A stretch of DNA of 59,427 nt from an uncultured Desulfovibrio sp. Its GTDB lineage: Bacteria > Desulfobacterota > Desulfovibrionia > Desulfovibrionales > Desulfovibrionaceae. This document shows, one piece after another, positions 18,089-27,172 of this stretch. The notes below the pieces were generated by a model. The model saw only the letters and a program-made list of their open reading frames with translations. It was not told the origin of the DNA and searched no databases. The position numbers were made by a program, and so were the translations under genes. The stretch is taken from positions 1-59,427 of the forward strand of contig NZ_CALUYG010000013.1 of the NCBI RefSeq assembly GCF_944324935.1. Reading direction: 5' to 3'. Position 1 is the first letter of the stretch. Each line of letters begins with the position of its first letter.

Positions 18089-19606
18089 ATGCGGAATCTA
18101 CGGGAATGGCTGGGCCTGTCCCGGCCCACGGAGCCGGCGACATCCGGCACGCCGGCAACGGATCTGCCGCTCAGCTATGCGCGCACGCTTTCCTGGCTGT
18201 CGCTGGCGGTCATCCTGCTGACAAGCCTGGGGCTGTCCTTCTTCATATCCAATTCGGCGCGCCAGACGCTGCTCACCAAGCAGGAAGACTTCGCCCGTCT
18301 GCTGGCGGACAACCTCAATCACCAGATATTCCGCCGCTTCGCCCTGCCGACCATCCTCGCCCACGGGCGCATTGCCCTCCGCCAGCCCTCGCAGTACGAG
18401 CACCTCAATGAGGTGGTCGGGTCGGTCATCCACGGCCTGCCGGTGGAGAGGCTGCGCATCTATGACTTCTCCCGTCTGGTGGCCTTTTCCACCAACAAGG
18501 CAGATCTCGGCCGTACGGGGCTGGCCCCGGAAGGGCTGGAAGAGGTCCTGCGCGGCGGTCCGGCCCAGGTGGAGATCATCTCCGCCATCCCCGACTGGCA
18601 GGCCCCGTTCAACATCCCGCTCAAGCGCGGGACCTTCGTCCTGCGGCTGCTGTGCCCCCTGCGGGGGGAGGCGCTGGAGGCCGGCGGCGATCCCCCGCTC
18701 ATGGGCGCGCTGGAGCTGACCCAGGACATCACCGACGATTATGAGCAGGTGCTGGCCTTCCAGGGCATCATCGTGGTCATGTGTCTCTTGTCCTCGGTCA
18801 TCCTCTTTGCCCTGCTGCTCATGCTCATCCACCGTTCCGAGCGGGTGCTGGCCGAGCGCATGAACCGGAACCGCCAGCTGGAGAACGAGTTGCACAGCAA
18901 TGAAAAGCTGGCCAGCATGGGGCGGGTCATCGCCAGCATCGCCCACGAGATCCGTAATCCGCTGGGCATCATCCGCTCCAGCGCCGAACTTTTGCAACGC
19001 CGGACGGACAAGGCCGATGCGGGGACCCGGCGCATCCTTGACGCCATTTACGACGAGTCCGTACGCCTTTCTCAGACCGTCAACGACTTTCTGGACTATG
19101 CCCGGCCCAGGCAGCCCCGTCAGGACCTGGTGGACGTCAACCTGGTGCTGGACCAGGCGCTGGCCTTCCTGGAAGGGGAGTGGAACCGCTGCGGCGTGCG
19201 CCTTGAGCGGGACATGCCGCCCGGCCTGTACATACTGGGCGACAAGGACCTGCTCTACCGGGCCTTCTACAATATCCTGACCAACGGCCAGCAGGCCATG
19301 GACGGGCCCGGCGTCATGCGGGTAAGCGCCCGGCGGACGCCGGAGAAGATCCGCCTGGAGTTTTACGACAGCGGCCCCGGCATCGATGAAGCCATTTTGC
19401 CCAACCTGCTGGATCCCTTCTTTACCACCAAGGATGGCGGGACGGGGCTCGGGCTGCCCATCGTGCAGTCCATCATTGCCAGCCACGGCGGCCAGCTCCA
19501 TCTGGCCAACGGGACCGAGGGCGGCGCGGTGGTCACCGTCACCCTGCCGGCAGCGCAGTGCCCTGCCGGCCAGGCGGCGGAAGCGACAGGCAAGGAGAAC
19601 GCATGA
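18089..19606 (+). CDS. membrane sensor histidine kinase (NtrB/ZraS type)
   Basis: 505 residues. Two membrane spans (about 32-52 and 224-249) flank a roughly 170-residue periplasmic sensing domain that contains an RIYDFSRLVAFSTN segment of dCache/PAS-like character. The cytoplasmic part has HisKA with the phospho-acceptor in IAHEIRNPLG (His near 285). The ATPase domain follows, with an N box (FYNILTNGQQAMDG), G1 (DSGPGIDE) and G2 (GGTGLGLPIV). Its stop overlaps the response-regulator ATG by 4 bases, so the two form a pair. The signal is unknown; ZraS-like kinases respond to envelope or metal stress. Confidence 0.9.
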   Translation: MRNLREWLGLSRPTEPATSGTPATDLPLSYARTLSWLSLAVILLTSLGLSFFISNSARQTLLTKQEDFARLLADNLNHQIFRRFALPTILAHGRIALRQPSQYEHLNEVVGSVIHGLPVERLRIYDFSRLVAFSTNKADLGRTGLAPEGLEEVLRGGPAQVEIISAIPDWQAPFNIPLKRGTFVLRLLCPLRGEALEAGGDPPLMGALELTQDITDDYEQVLAFQGIIVVMCLLSSVILFALLLMLIHRSERVLAERMNRNRQLENELHSNEKLASMGRVIASIAHEIRNPLGIIRSSAELLQRRTDKADAGTRRILDAIYDESVRLSQTVNDFLDYARPRQPRQDLVDVNLVLDQALAFLEGEWNRCGVRLERDMPPGLYILGDKDLLYRAFYNILTNGQQAMDGPGVMRVSARRTPEKIRLEFYDSGPGIDEAILPNLLDPFFTTKDGGTGLGLPIVQSIIASHGGQLHLANGTEGGAVVTVTLPAAQCPAGQAAEATGKENA

Positions 19607-20982
19607 GCGAAAAATCGCATATCCTGATCATCGACGACGAAAAAAATTATCTGCTGGTGCTCCAGACCCTGCTGGAAGATGAGGGCTACGTCGTAACGGC
19701 CATCAGCGACCCGGAGACCGCGCTGGCCTTTCTGGAGGAAAGCGAGGTGGATGTGGTGGTGACGGACATGAAGATGCCGCGCGTCACCGGCCGCGAAGTG
19801 CTGCAACGGGTCAAGAAGAGCTGGCCCTACATCCCCGTGCTGATTATGACGGCTTTCGGTTCCATCGAAAGCGCCGTGGAGGTTATGAAGTACGGCGCGT
19901 TCGACTATATCACCAAGCCCTTTTCCAATGACGAACTGCTGCTTTCCCTGCACAACGCCACGGAACTGGCCCGGGCCCACCGCCAATACCGTCTCTTGCA
20001 GGAAGCGATGGAAGATCGCTACGGCGTCCACAAGATCGTGGGGCGCAGCCGGGCCATACGGGACGTGCTGGCCATGGTGGACAGGGCGGCCCCCAGCCGC
20101 TCCACGGTGCTCATCACCGGCGAGTCCGGCACGGGCAAGGAGCTGGTGGCCCGCGCCATCCATTATTCCAGCCCGCGCAAGGAAAAGCCCTTCGTGTCCG
20201 TCAACTGCATGGCGCTCAATCCCGGCGTGCTGGAAAGCGAGCTTTTCGGGCACGAAAAGGGCTCTTTCACCGGGGCCGTGGCCATGCGGCGCGGCCGCTT
20301 CGAGCAGGCGGACGGCGGCACGCTCTTCCTGGACGAGATCGCCGAGCTCACGCCCGAGCTCCAGGTCAAGCTGTTGCGGGTGCTGCAGGAGCGGCGCTTT
20401 GAACGGGTGGGCGGCAGCGAGGAGGTGGAGGTGGACATCCGCGTGGTGGCCGCCACCAACAAGGATCTGGCGGGCATGGTGGAGGCCGGGACCTTCCGCG
20501 ATGACCTGTACTACCGCCTCAACGTGGTGCAGATCCCTCTTCCGCCACTGCGTGAGCGCCGGGAGGACATCCCGCTGCTGGTGGCGCATTTTGTGGAAAA
20601 AGTGGCGGCGGACAACAACATGCCGCCCAAGACCTTCAGCACGGAAGCGCTGAACTATCTGACCGGCTACGAGTGGCCCGGCAATATCCGTCAGCTGGAG
20701 AATGTGGTGGAAAGCTGCATCGTGCTCGTGCCCGGCTCGGTCATCGAGGTGGACAATCTGCCCGCCGAGATCCGCGACGAGGACGCCCAGTTCAAAAGCG
20801 CCGTGGACTTGCTGCCGGTACAGCTCGACCTGGCGGACACGCTGGAAAAAATCGAGGCCGCCCTCATCCGGCGGGCTCTGGTGCGGGCGGATCTCGTGCA
20901 GGTCAAGGCCGCCGAACTCCTGGGCATTTCCAAGAGCCTCCTGCAATACAAGCTCAAGAAGTACGCCATTACCGGGCATTAG
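19603..20982 (+). CDS. sigma-54-dependent response regulator (NtrC type)
   Basis: 459 residues. The receiver domain (1-125) has its phospho-acceptor Asp in VVVTDMKMPR near 55 and Lys in YITKPFSND. The AAA+ domain (about 140-370) has Walker A GESGTGKE near 173, the sigma-54-contact loop as GSFTGA near 222 (Ser replaces Ala of the usual GAFTGA), Walker B GGTLFLDEIAEL, and an arginine finger in FRDDLYYRLNVV. The C-terminal Fis-type helix-turn-helix is near 425-455. It activates sigma-54 promoters in response to the upstream kinase. No consensus target promoter was found right around the pair. Confidence 0.93.
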   Translation: MSEKSHILIIDDEKNYLLVLQTLLEDEGYVVTAISDPETALAFLEESEVDVVVTDMKMPRVTGREVLQRVKKSWPYIPVLIMTAFGSIESAVEVMKYGAFDYITKPFSNDELLLSLHNATELARAHRQYRLLQEAMEDRYGVHKIVGRSRAIRDVLAMVDRAAPSRSTVLITGESGTGKELVARAIHYSSPRKEKPFVSVNCMALNPGVLESELFGHEKGSFTGAVAMRRGRFEQADGGTLFLDEIAELTPELQVKLLRVLQERRFERVGGSEEVEVDIRVVAATNKDLAGMVEAGTFRDDLYYRLNVVQIPLPPLRERREDIPLLVAHFVEKVAADNNMPPKTFSTEALNYLTGYEWPGNIRQLENVVESCIVLVPGSVIEVDNLPAEIRDEDAQFKSAVDLLPVQLDLADTLEKIEAALIRRALVRADLVQVKAAELLGISKSLLQYKLKKYAITGH

Positions 20983-21067
20983 GACCGGACCGCGTGCGCG
21001 CGCCGGCCGAGTGGGGGATGTTCGTTGTCCGGGGGAGCATTTTGCCGGTGGAACGGCGGATGTCGGC

Positions 21068-21946
21068 ATGCGGGCCGCCATGCAGCGAACCCGCGTGCCC
21101 GCCACGCACATGGGACACGCGGCCGGGGCAGCCTTTCCCCGGACCTTCGAGGAATGGGTGAGCATCGTCCATCCTGAAGACCTTGAGGCCGTGGACTTCC
21201 AACGGCATCTGGCCATCTATCCCGAATTCGGCGACAGCTTCGAATGTTCGATCAGGCTCAGACACAAGAGCGGACACTATATCTGGAGCATCGGCAAGGG
21301 CTTCGTCTCCCAGCGCAACCATCTCGGTCACGCCATATCCATTCGCGGAACGAACCAGAGCGTGGAAATAATACGTCGAACGTACGAGAACTCCTTGCAA
21401 AAGGGCATGCTCGATCCGTTGACGAACACCTGCAGCAGGGATTTCTTCACGAAAAAGCGGTATGAGGTCCCGAGCAGCGACGTCTGACCCATAAGCTTTT
21501 TGTATATCGATGTCTGCGGGCTGAAGATGGTCAACGACACCCCTGGACATGAACAGGGCGACAAGATGCTCCTGACGACCGTTGAGATCATCGACAAGGT
21601 CATCCAGATGCCCCAATTCACCATCAGGATGGGGGACGACGAGTTTCTCGGCGTTTTGCCGAACTGCACCTCGGCGCTGGCGGCGGAGTGCATAAAGAAT
21701 CTGAAAAAGGCGCAGGCGCAACGCGGCGACCAGGGGCTGCCCGTCCTCTTTTCCATCGGCAAGACGTCGATGATCATCAAGATGAACCTGCAGGAAATCG
21801 TATCGTCCGCCGCGCGGGAGATGCAACGCAACAAGGAGCATTCCCGCCGTGAGGATCGGGCTGTGCCGCCCGACGATATCGAACGCATCCGGGGAAAGAA
21901 GGTCGCGTACATCGATGATCGCATCGATGCCGGGGAGGCGGACTGA
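21068..21946 (+). pseudogene. PAS-GGDEF diguanylate cyclase remnant with internal stop
   Basis: One reading frame gives the C-terminal part of a PAS domain (FEEWVSIVHPEDLEAVDF, then HYIWSIGKGFVSQR) and the start of a GGDEF domain (DPLTNTCSRDFFTKKRYE). A TGA interrupts at 21485-21487. The same frame then resumes with PISFLYIDVCGLKMVNDTPGH and a degenerate active site, MGDDEF instead of GGEEF/GGDEF. The DPLT helix is also diverged (Thr-Asn-Thr-Cys-Ser in place of Gly-Leu-x-Asn), and the front of the PAS domain is missing. No hairpin suited to selenocysteine insertion follows the TGA. It is a decaying cyclic-di-GMP gene. Confidence 0.75.
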
Positions 21947-22480
21947 GGCTCCGGGATCAGTGGCGGCAGCGTCTTCGTCCCTGTTTTCGGTTCGTTTTCG
22001 TTCCGCTGCCGTGGCGTCGCCGGTCTGACGGCGGCAGCCCGCCCGCGGCGGCGGGATCAGGGCGGGCGTCGGCATGGGCAGCCCTTCTTTGCTGCCACGC
22101 GCCGGAGCAGGCGTCTCCCGAGGAGCGGGAGGGCCGCCGTCGTGTCCCCGTCCATGCTCCCGGGAGACGACAAGGCCCCGTCCGGGTATGGCGGACGGGG
22201 CCTACCGGCACGGAGGAGACATGCCGGACCGGAGGACAGAGCACAGGGCGACAGACCCTGTTCTCTCTGGCGGGTGCAGGAGGCGGGAAGGGAATGCCCG
22301 ATCATGCCGACGGGCCGTTCCCGCTCGGGCTTGCTCCGGCGGGGACCGGCCTCCCGGCGGCAGCGATGCCGCCGGGAACGGCCAGGCCTTGCGCGGAGCG
22401 AGATGTTTTGCCTGCCGCTCCTGTCCCTCCGCCGTACCGGTGGGAAAGGGCGGGAGCGGTGGGCACGCCATGAATGGCGG
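21947..22480. other. 534-base convergent gap with a strong hairpin
   Basis: No gene. AGGCCCCGTCC (22173-22183) and GGACGGGGCCT (22193-22203) form an 11-bp stem, probably the transcript end of the alcohol dehydrogenase gene on the minus strand, although the T-run is poor. ACAGGG/CCCTGT makes a smaller hairpin near 22250. The remainder is GC-rich with several short inverted repeats and nothing recognised. Confidence 0.45.
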
Positions 22481-23692
22481 TCAGCGCATGGGCGCCAGCG
22501 AGTTACGGTAGATGCGGGCGATACGTTCCCGGTTGCCTTCCACTGGCGCGAGCGAAACGAGCAGGCCCAGCGAGGGCGTCTTTTCCACCAGATCGCAGAG
22601 CGGTTCCACATCCGCTTCACTGAAGCCCACGGACGTGAGCTTTTCCGTCACGCCCAGTCCGAAGAGCCACTGCTCCACGGCGCGCGCCACCTTGGGCGCT
22701 TCATCGGGCATGCCGGAAAGACCGGGAACGATGGGCTTGAGGATGTGGGCCATGACCTGCGACCGGGCCGGATAGCATTCCTCGATGACGGCGGGCAGCA
22801 GCATGGCCAGCCCCAGGCCGTGCGCCAGGGTGGGTTTGAGGGCGCTGAGCGGATGCTCCAGGGCGTGCGTCAAATGCAGCATGCCGTTATCGAAGGCCGT
22901 CCCGCCCATCATGGCCGCGTAGGCAAGGTCGTAACGCGCCCGAAGATTATCGGGATGGGCGATGATGCGGGGCAGATTGGCATGGACGAGCCGGACCGTC
23001 TCCGCCGCCAGCATGACGGCAAAGGGGTTGGAGCATGTGGTGGTGGCCGCCTCCACCACATGGTTCACGGCGTCAATGGAGACATAGCGCGTCTGATTGG
23101 GGGAAAGCCCGCTCATCAGTGCCGGGTCGTCGATGGCGTAGCGCGGATAGATGCAGTCATAGGCGATGGCCGGCTTGTAGTTGAGGCGGGTGATGGTCGC
23201 CACGGCGAAGCGGTTCACTTCGCTGCCGGTGCCGTGCGTCAGATTGACGGCCACGATGGGCAGTGCGGCGCGGGGCGTGAATTTGTAGCAGTAGAGTTCT
23301 TCCGCCGTCTTGCCGGGATTGGCCAGCAGGATGGCGGCGCTCTTGCCGCAGTCTATGGGGCTGCCGCCGCCGATGCACAGCACGGCCCCGGCTCCGGCCT
23401 CGCGCCCAAGGGCGGCCGCTTCGTCCACGCTGTCGGTGGTGGGGTTGGGCGTCACCTTGTTGTACAGGGCAAGGCGCAGGCCGTGTCTGGCGGCCGCGGC
23501 TTCCACCTTATCCCACGCGCCGGTGAGCTTGTAGGAATGCCCGCCCGTGACGCAGAGAACGACCGAGATGCCCTCTTCCTTGAATTCGCCGAAAATGTCG
23601 TCGATCTTATCTATGGCGCCCACACCGAGATAGGTGGTGGTTTTGGTGCGGATTTCCCTTACCGTATCATACAGCATGCTTTCGTCCCACAT
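22481..23692 (-). CDS. iron-containing alcohol dehydrogenase
   Basis: 403 residues of the type III (iron-dependent) alcohol dehydrogenase family, which interconverts alcohols and aldehydes with NAD(H). The GGGSPIDCGKSAA dinucleotide motif is near 107. The metal-ligand region includes SIDAVNHVVEAA near 200 (Asp and His) and HALEHPLSAL plus AHGLGLAMLLP near 270-290 (two His). GGGAGG sits before the ATG at 23692. A Rex-type operator and a promoter-like TTGACC lie directly upstream, so expression probably follows the NADH/NAD ratio. Likely role: ethanol or other alcohol metabolism to dispose of or gain reductant. Confidence 0.92.
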   Translation of the reverse strand: MWDESMLYDTVREIRTKTTTYLGVGAIDKIDDIFGEFKEEGISVVLCVTGGHSYKLTGAWDKVEAAAARHGLRLALYNKVTPNPTTDSVDEAAALGREAGAGAVLCIGGGSPIDCGKSAAILLANPGKTAEELYCYKFTPRAALPIVAVNLTHGTGSEVNRFAVATITRLNYKPAIAYDCIYPRYAIDDPALMSGLSPNQTRYVSIDAVNHVVEAATTTCSNPFAVMLAAETVRLVHANLPRIIAHPDNLRARYDLAYAAMMGGTAFDNGMLHLTHALEHPLSALKPTLAHGLGLAMLLPAVIEECYPARSQVMAHILKPIVPGLSGMPDEAPKVARAVEQWLFGLGVTEKLTSVGFSEADVEPLCDLVEKTPSLGLLVSLAPVEGNRERIARIYRNSLAPMR

Positions 23693-23762
23693 GGGAACCT
23701 CCCTTGATTAATGGCTTTTGCCGAAAACGAGCCTAGGCCTGCCGCCGGCGAAGGTCAAGAGT

Positions 23763-23780
23763 TTGTGTTAATTTTCACAA
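23763..23780 (-). promoter_or_regulatory. Rex-type operator at the alcohol dehydrogenase promoter
   Basis: TTGTG, 8 bases, CACAA, extended to TTTGTG...CACAAA, is a perfect inverted repeat 71 bases upstream of the gene. Its geometry is that of the Rex box (TTGTGANNNNNNTCACAA). A minus-strand -35 (TTGACC, 23758-23753) begins 5 bases further on, with TAGGCT 17 bases later, so a bound repressor would cover the promoter. Confidence 0.65.
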
Positions 23781-24088
23781 AAAAATTTTGGGGAGAAATG
23801 AGAGAATGGGATAAAGAATGTTCTGAAAAGGGTATGATTTTTCAGAAGATAAAAATTTGCAGTGAGCATCTGCTGGATGAAGGCCCGTTATTATGTGGCA
23901 TTTGTGCCGGAAGGGACAATCGTTATCCTTGCCTTGCAGGGCCAGTACGCCTATGCTTCGGCAACGGCGGACGTCGTGTCGGGCGTCGCCGGCGCAAACG
24001 GCGTCCCGAGTCAGGGCGTCCGTCTGGCGGCGGGAAGGGCTCGCCGTGGCGGGTGCACTGGCTCACGCCATAGCCGCAAGGAGCGGAC
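23781..24088. other. 308-base gap without a clear gene
   Basis: The left half is AT-rich and belongs to the promoter of the divergent alcohol dehydrogenase. A short plus-strand frame from about 23877 (KARYYVAFVPEG...) runs to 24092 but resembles nothing I know and loses sense in its second half. It may be a decayed gene. Confidence 0.35.
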
Positions 24089-24466
24089 ATGAAAAAGAAA
24101 GTGGGCCTTATCCGTTGTCAGCAGACGGAAGATCTCTGCCCCGGCACCAAGGATTTTTGCTATGCGGCGGAGGGAAAGGGGGCGTTTGAACCCTTTGGCG
24201 AGTGTGAGGTGGTGGGTTTCGTTTCCTGCGGCGGCTGTCCCGGCAAACGGGCGGTGGCGCGGGCGCAGATGCTCAAGGACCGGGGCGCGGAAGTGGTGGC
24301 GCTCACCTCCTGCATCACCAAGGGAACGCCCATCGGCTTCCCCTGCCCCAACAAGGGGATGATGCTGCACGCCATACGCGCCAGACTGGGTGAGGATTTC
24401 CCGGTGCTGGACTATACGCATCCGTCCGCCGCGGAGCTCAAGGCGGCGGAACAGGCAAAAGCCTGA
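24089..24466 (+). CDS. CGGC-domain protein
   Basis: 125 residues of the CGGC family, small Cys-rich proteins of anaerobes thought to bind metal. Present are an N-terminal VGLIRCQQTEDLCPG, the eponymous SCGGCPGKRA near residue 47, and TSCITKGTPIGFPCPNKG near 72, giving conserved cysteines in each. AAGGAG lies upstream. It faces the flavodoxin-ferredoxin gene convergently. A role in metal or Fe-S handling is an inference from the cysteines; no enzyme activity is known. Confidence 0.82.
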   Translation: MKKKVGLIRCQQTEDLCPGTKDFCYAAEGKGAFEPFGECEVVGFVSCGGCPGKRAVARAQMLKDRGAEVVALTSCITKGTPIGFPCPNKGMMLHAIRARLGEDFPVLDYTHPSAAELKAAEQAKA

Positions 24467-24513
24467 ACCTGTTCGACAGGCGGACGGAGAGGCGTTCCCC
24501 GCCCGCCTGACCG

Positions 24514-25296
24514 TCAGAGATAGAGGGCGGGTTCGTCGCGCCGGTCCAGGCAGGGGCCCAGCTTTTCGGCCAGCAGCGCCACGACGGGCGCGGGCAGGGC
24601 GCGGGCATGGGCCGGGCAGATCTTGACGCAGCGCATGCAGAGGATGCAGCGTCCACGGTCGCTCGTCTGCGGGCGTTCCGGGTCGATGGCCTGCGCGGGG
24701 CAGCGGGAGGCGCAGAGGCCGCAGGCCGTACAGGCCACGGACGCTGTGGGCGTTACCTGCATGGCCTGCCACTGCCGGTAGGGGCGCGTGCCGGGCAGGC
24801 GCGGCGCGGGCACGGGAGCCGCGCGCAGATGCTCGGCGGCCTGCCGGCCGAGATCGCGCAGGGCCGCGGCATCTTCCGCGTCCGGGCGACCCGCCGCCAC
24901 GCTGCGGCACATGCTGTGTTCGGCAACGGCGGACAGACCGGCCATGACCGGCAGGCCGCAGGCGGTCGCCGTGTCGGCAAGTTCGAGCAGGGCGTCGTCA
25001 AAAGCACGGTTGCCGTAGACGACGAGGACGATGGTCGGAATCTGCCTGCCGTCCGCGAGCGGGCGCAGCGCCTCGAGCCGCTGCGCCATGAGGGCGGGGA
25101 TGCGCCCGCCGTAGACAGGGCCGGCCAGCAGCAGGACGTCGCCGGCGGCAAGAACCGGCCAGGCGATCTGCGGGGCGGCCAGTTCGCAGAGGGCGGTCGC
25201 CATGCCCAGCGTCTGCGCGACGGCTTCGCCCACCAGGCGGGCCGCACGCTCCACGCCGCCAGTGGGGCTGAAATGCAGGATATGACAGGTTGGCAT
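24514..25296 (-). CDS. flavodoxin-ferredoxin fusion (EFR1-type)
   Basis: 260 residues from the ATG at 25296, which has GGAGG 5 bases upstream. The N-terminal flavodoxin fold begins ILHFSPTGGVERAARLV with the FMN-phosphate loop (SPTGG) and contains LLAGPVYGGRIP near 73. The C-terminal part holds two [4Fe-4S] motifs, CTACGLCASRCP and CILCMRCVKICP (about 187-235). It is a cytoplasmic electron carrier that can shuttle electrons between flavin and ferredoxin partners. The physiological partner is unknown; the neighbours are metal-related (CGGC, molbindin). Confidence 0.88.
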   Translation of the reverse strand: MPTCHILHFSPTGGVERAARLVGEAVAQTLGMATALCELAAPQIAWPVLAAGDVLLLAGPVYGGRIPALMAQRLEALRPLADGRQIPTIVLVVYGNRAFDDALLELADTATACGLPVMAGLSAVAEHSMCRSVAAGRPDAEDAAALRDLGRQAAEHLRAAPVPAPRLPGTRPYRQWQAMQVTPTASVACTACGLCASRCPAQAIDPERPQTSDRGRCILCMRCVKICPAHARALPAPVVALLAEKLGPCLDRRDEPALYL

Positions 25297-25362
25297 ATTT
25301 CCTCCGGGCGCATGTGGACAGCCTGTGACCAAGCCTGCCCGCATGCGCATGACGACGCGGGA

Positions 25363-25791
25363 TTACTTCTGCACGGCAAGGATGACGCTGGACGCCTTGA
25401 CGGCCGCCGTCACCCGGGAGCCGGGCGCGAGGTGGAGCTTTTCGGCACTGGCGACCGTCACGATGGCGCAAAGCGTCTGGCCGCCGGGCAGTTCCATGTC
25501 CACTTCCGTGTTGACGGCGCCGGGGCGCACGGCCGTGACCGTGCCGCTGAACTGATTGCGGGTGGAGAGCAGCCAGTCGTCCGCCTCCTCAAGCAGGATG
25601 ACAAAACTGGCCTTGATGAGGGCCAGGGCCTTTTTGCCGGCGGCAAGGCCGAGGCGTTTCGTGCTGGCCTGGGTGATGGAGGCCACCACTTCCTGGCCGC
25701 CCTCCATGCTCAGGACGATCTCATCATTGACGGCCCCGCCGTGGACGGCGGTTACCGTGACCGGAAAGACATTACGGGCACTGGTCAGCAT
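25363..25791 (-). CDS. molbindin-like protein with two TOBE/Mop domains
   Basis: 142 residues from the ATG at 25791, preceded by GGAGGAAAT, the same site as the next gene. It consists of two repeats of the Mop domain: ARNVFPVTVTAVHGGAVNDEI...ASITQASTKRLGL (1-70) and TRNQFSGTVTAVRPGAVNTEV...AIVTVASAEKLHL (75-140). Such proteins bind molybdate or tungstate in the cytoplasm as storage or buffering devices. That fits an organism with Mo/W formate dehydrogenases, although no mod transport gene is in view. It is 66 bases from the flavodoxin-ferredoxin gene and probably co-transcribed. Confidence 0.88.
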   Translation of the reverse strand: MLTSARNVFPVTVTAVHGGAVNDEIVLSMEGGQEVVASITQASTKRLGLAAGKKALALIKASFVILLEEADDWLLSTRNQFSGTVTAVRPGAVNTEVDMELPGGQTLCAIVTVASAEKLHLAPGSRVTAAVKASSVILAVQK

Positions 25792-25912
25792 ATTTCCTCC
25801 TGTTGCGGCGCCGCTGGCGCCGATGGGTTGTCGCTGCGTCCCGCACACGCCGGCAAAAAGCCCGGCGGCAGGACGGACAGCGGAAAAGGGGGCATGACGC
25901 GTTACGCTCGTC

Positions 25913-26233
25913 TCAGGCGCTCAGCTTGAGCGTGATCACTCCGCCGAGGATGAGGGCCGCCCCCAGCAGGCGGCCCGGATGCAGGGGCTCGCCGAAGCAG
26001 AGCACGCCGAGGGCAAAGGTTCCCACCGCGCCAATGCCGGTCCAGACCACATAGGCCGTGCCCAGCGGGATGTGGCGCTGGGCGAGAAAGAGCAGATAGC
26101 CACTGAGCGCCATGCTGAGCACCGAGAAGGCCAGCCCGGGGAGACGCCACGCCGGCTGCTGCGCCAGCTTGAAGCCCAGCGGCCAGCCGATCTCGAGCAG
26201 CCCCGCGCCGATGAGCGTCAGCCACGGATTCAT
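25913..26233 (-). CDS. small multidrug resistance (SMR) family transporter
   Basis: 106 residues with four membrane spans. The essential Glu is in GAGLLEIGWPLGFK (residue about 14), the site of proton/substrate exchange. YVVWTGIGAVGTFALG near 61 and FGEPLHPGRLLGAALI near 80 are family signatures. SugE/Gdx proteins export guanidinium, whereas EmrE types export quaternary amines; the GW after the Glu is Gdx-like, so guanidinium export is the better guess. Its ATG overlaps the trmI stop by 4 bases. Confidence 0.85.
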   Translation of the reverse strand: MNPWLTLIGAGLLEIGWPLGFKLAQQPAWRLPGLAFSVLSMALSGYLLFLAQRHIPLGTAYVVWTGIGAVGTFALGVLCFGEPLHPGRLLGAALILGGVITLKLSA

Positions 26234-27120
26234 TTCCGTCCCTCCGCTTCCTCGTCGGCGTACGGATCCACGCCGGCCTCGGCCAGCCGGGCCTGACGAG
26301 CCGCTTCCTGCTTGCGCTGCCGTGTCCCCAGGGGGACAAAGGTCTCAAAAGCCTCGCTGCGCTCCTGCTGGCGGCAGAAGACCAGAAAGCCCGTGTGCGC
26401 GGTCATGCGGTCTTCGGGACGCAGGCGGTCGGCGACCGGCTTCCAGCGCCGGATAAGGATCTCGCAGACTTCCACCTCGGCAAAGGGGCGCCGCTCGATG
26501 CCGAGCAGAAGCTTGCTGACCTGATCCACCGTGGGCAGGAGGAAGCCGAACATGCCGCCGGGGCGCACGGCCCGCAGCGCATGGTCCAGATATTCCCAGG
26601 GCGTGCGCACGTCGAGAAAGAGCGCATCGGCCCCATCCACGCAAAAGCCGTCGGCAATGTCGCGATGATGGATGGTCACGTTGTCGCCAAGGCCCGCCCA
26701 GTCCAGATTGCGGCGGGCAAGCCTGGCGAACTCCTCGCGGGCCTCATGGCTGACGACGCGGCCCGTGGGCCCGCAGAACCAGGAAAGTCCGCAGGTCATG
26801 CCGCCGGAGCCGCAACCGGCCTCGATGATGGTACGTCCGGGGCCGGCCCCGAGGCGCAGGGCGATGTAGGCGATATCCTTGGCATAGATGACCTGCGTCT
26901 GCCGCTTGAGGCCCTGGAGGCGGTCAAAGAGCGTGGCTTCCAGCACGCGGATGGGCACATCCAGCGAGGTGCGGGCCTCGCCGCCGAAATGCAGTGCGTG
27001 CACCTGTGCGGCGGTCAGCACGCCGTCATTGCTGTGCCAGTCGTTGCCTTCTTCCAGCCGCTTGATGTAGCGCTTGCCGGTCGGGGTCACATATACCACA
27101 AGAGAGCCATAAGGGATCAT
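26230..27120 (-). CDS. trmI: tRNA (adenine-N1)-methyltransferase TrmI type
   Basis: 296 residues. The N-terminal small domain (1-95) includes YGSLVVYVTPTGKRYIK. The Rossmann methyltransferase has the SAM loop IIEAGCGSGGMTCGL near 104, an acidic SHEAREEF at the ribose site, and ADALFLDVRTPWEYLDHA near 165. The family methylates A58 (and A57 in archaea) of the T-loop, stabilising tRNA. The start ATG at 27120 has AAAGGA 7 bases upstream; further upstream lies repeat copy 2. A charged C-terminal tail of about 40 residues is extra. Coupled to the SMR gene. Confidence 0.88.
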   Translation of the reverse strand: MIPYGSLVVYVTPTGKRYIKRLEEGNDWHSNDGVLTAAQVHALHFGGEARTSLDVPIRVLEATLFDRLQGLKRQTQVIYAKDIAYIALRLGAGPGRTIIEAGCGSGGMTCGLSWFCGPTGRVVSHEAREEFARLARRNLDWAGLGDNVTIHHRDIADGFCVDGADALFLDVRTPWEYLDHALRAVRPGGMFGFLLPTVDQVSKLLLGIERRPFAEVEVCEILIRRWKPVADRLRPEDRMTAHTGFLVFCRQQERSEAFETFVPLGTRQRKQEAARQARLAEAGVDPYADEEAEGRK

Positions 27121-27172
27121 TGTCCGTCCTTTGCCGGGCGTTGAAGGAATATGGGACCTGGGGTCTCGGTAC

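Noticed and set aside
21485-21487. In-frame TGA in the PAS-GGDEF gene as another selenocysteine codon
   Set aside because: No suitable hairpin with a GU loop follows at SECIS distance, GGDEF domains need no Sec at this point, and other active-site residues are also degraded. A nonsense mutation is simpler.
22142-23707. Long plus-strand frame opposite the alcohol dehydrogenase
   Set aside because: Antisense artefact of high GC content; the opposite strand has all the alcohol dehydrogenase motifs.
23877-24092. Small plus-strand frame upstream of the CGGC gene
   Set aside because: No family resemblance, no ribosome site and low-quality second half; kept only as a note in the gap entry.
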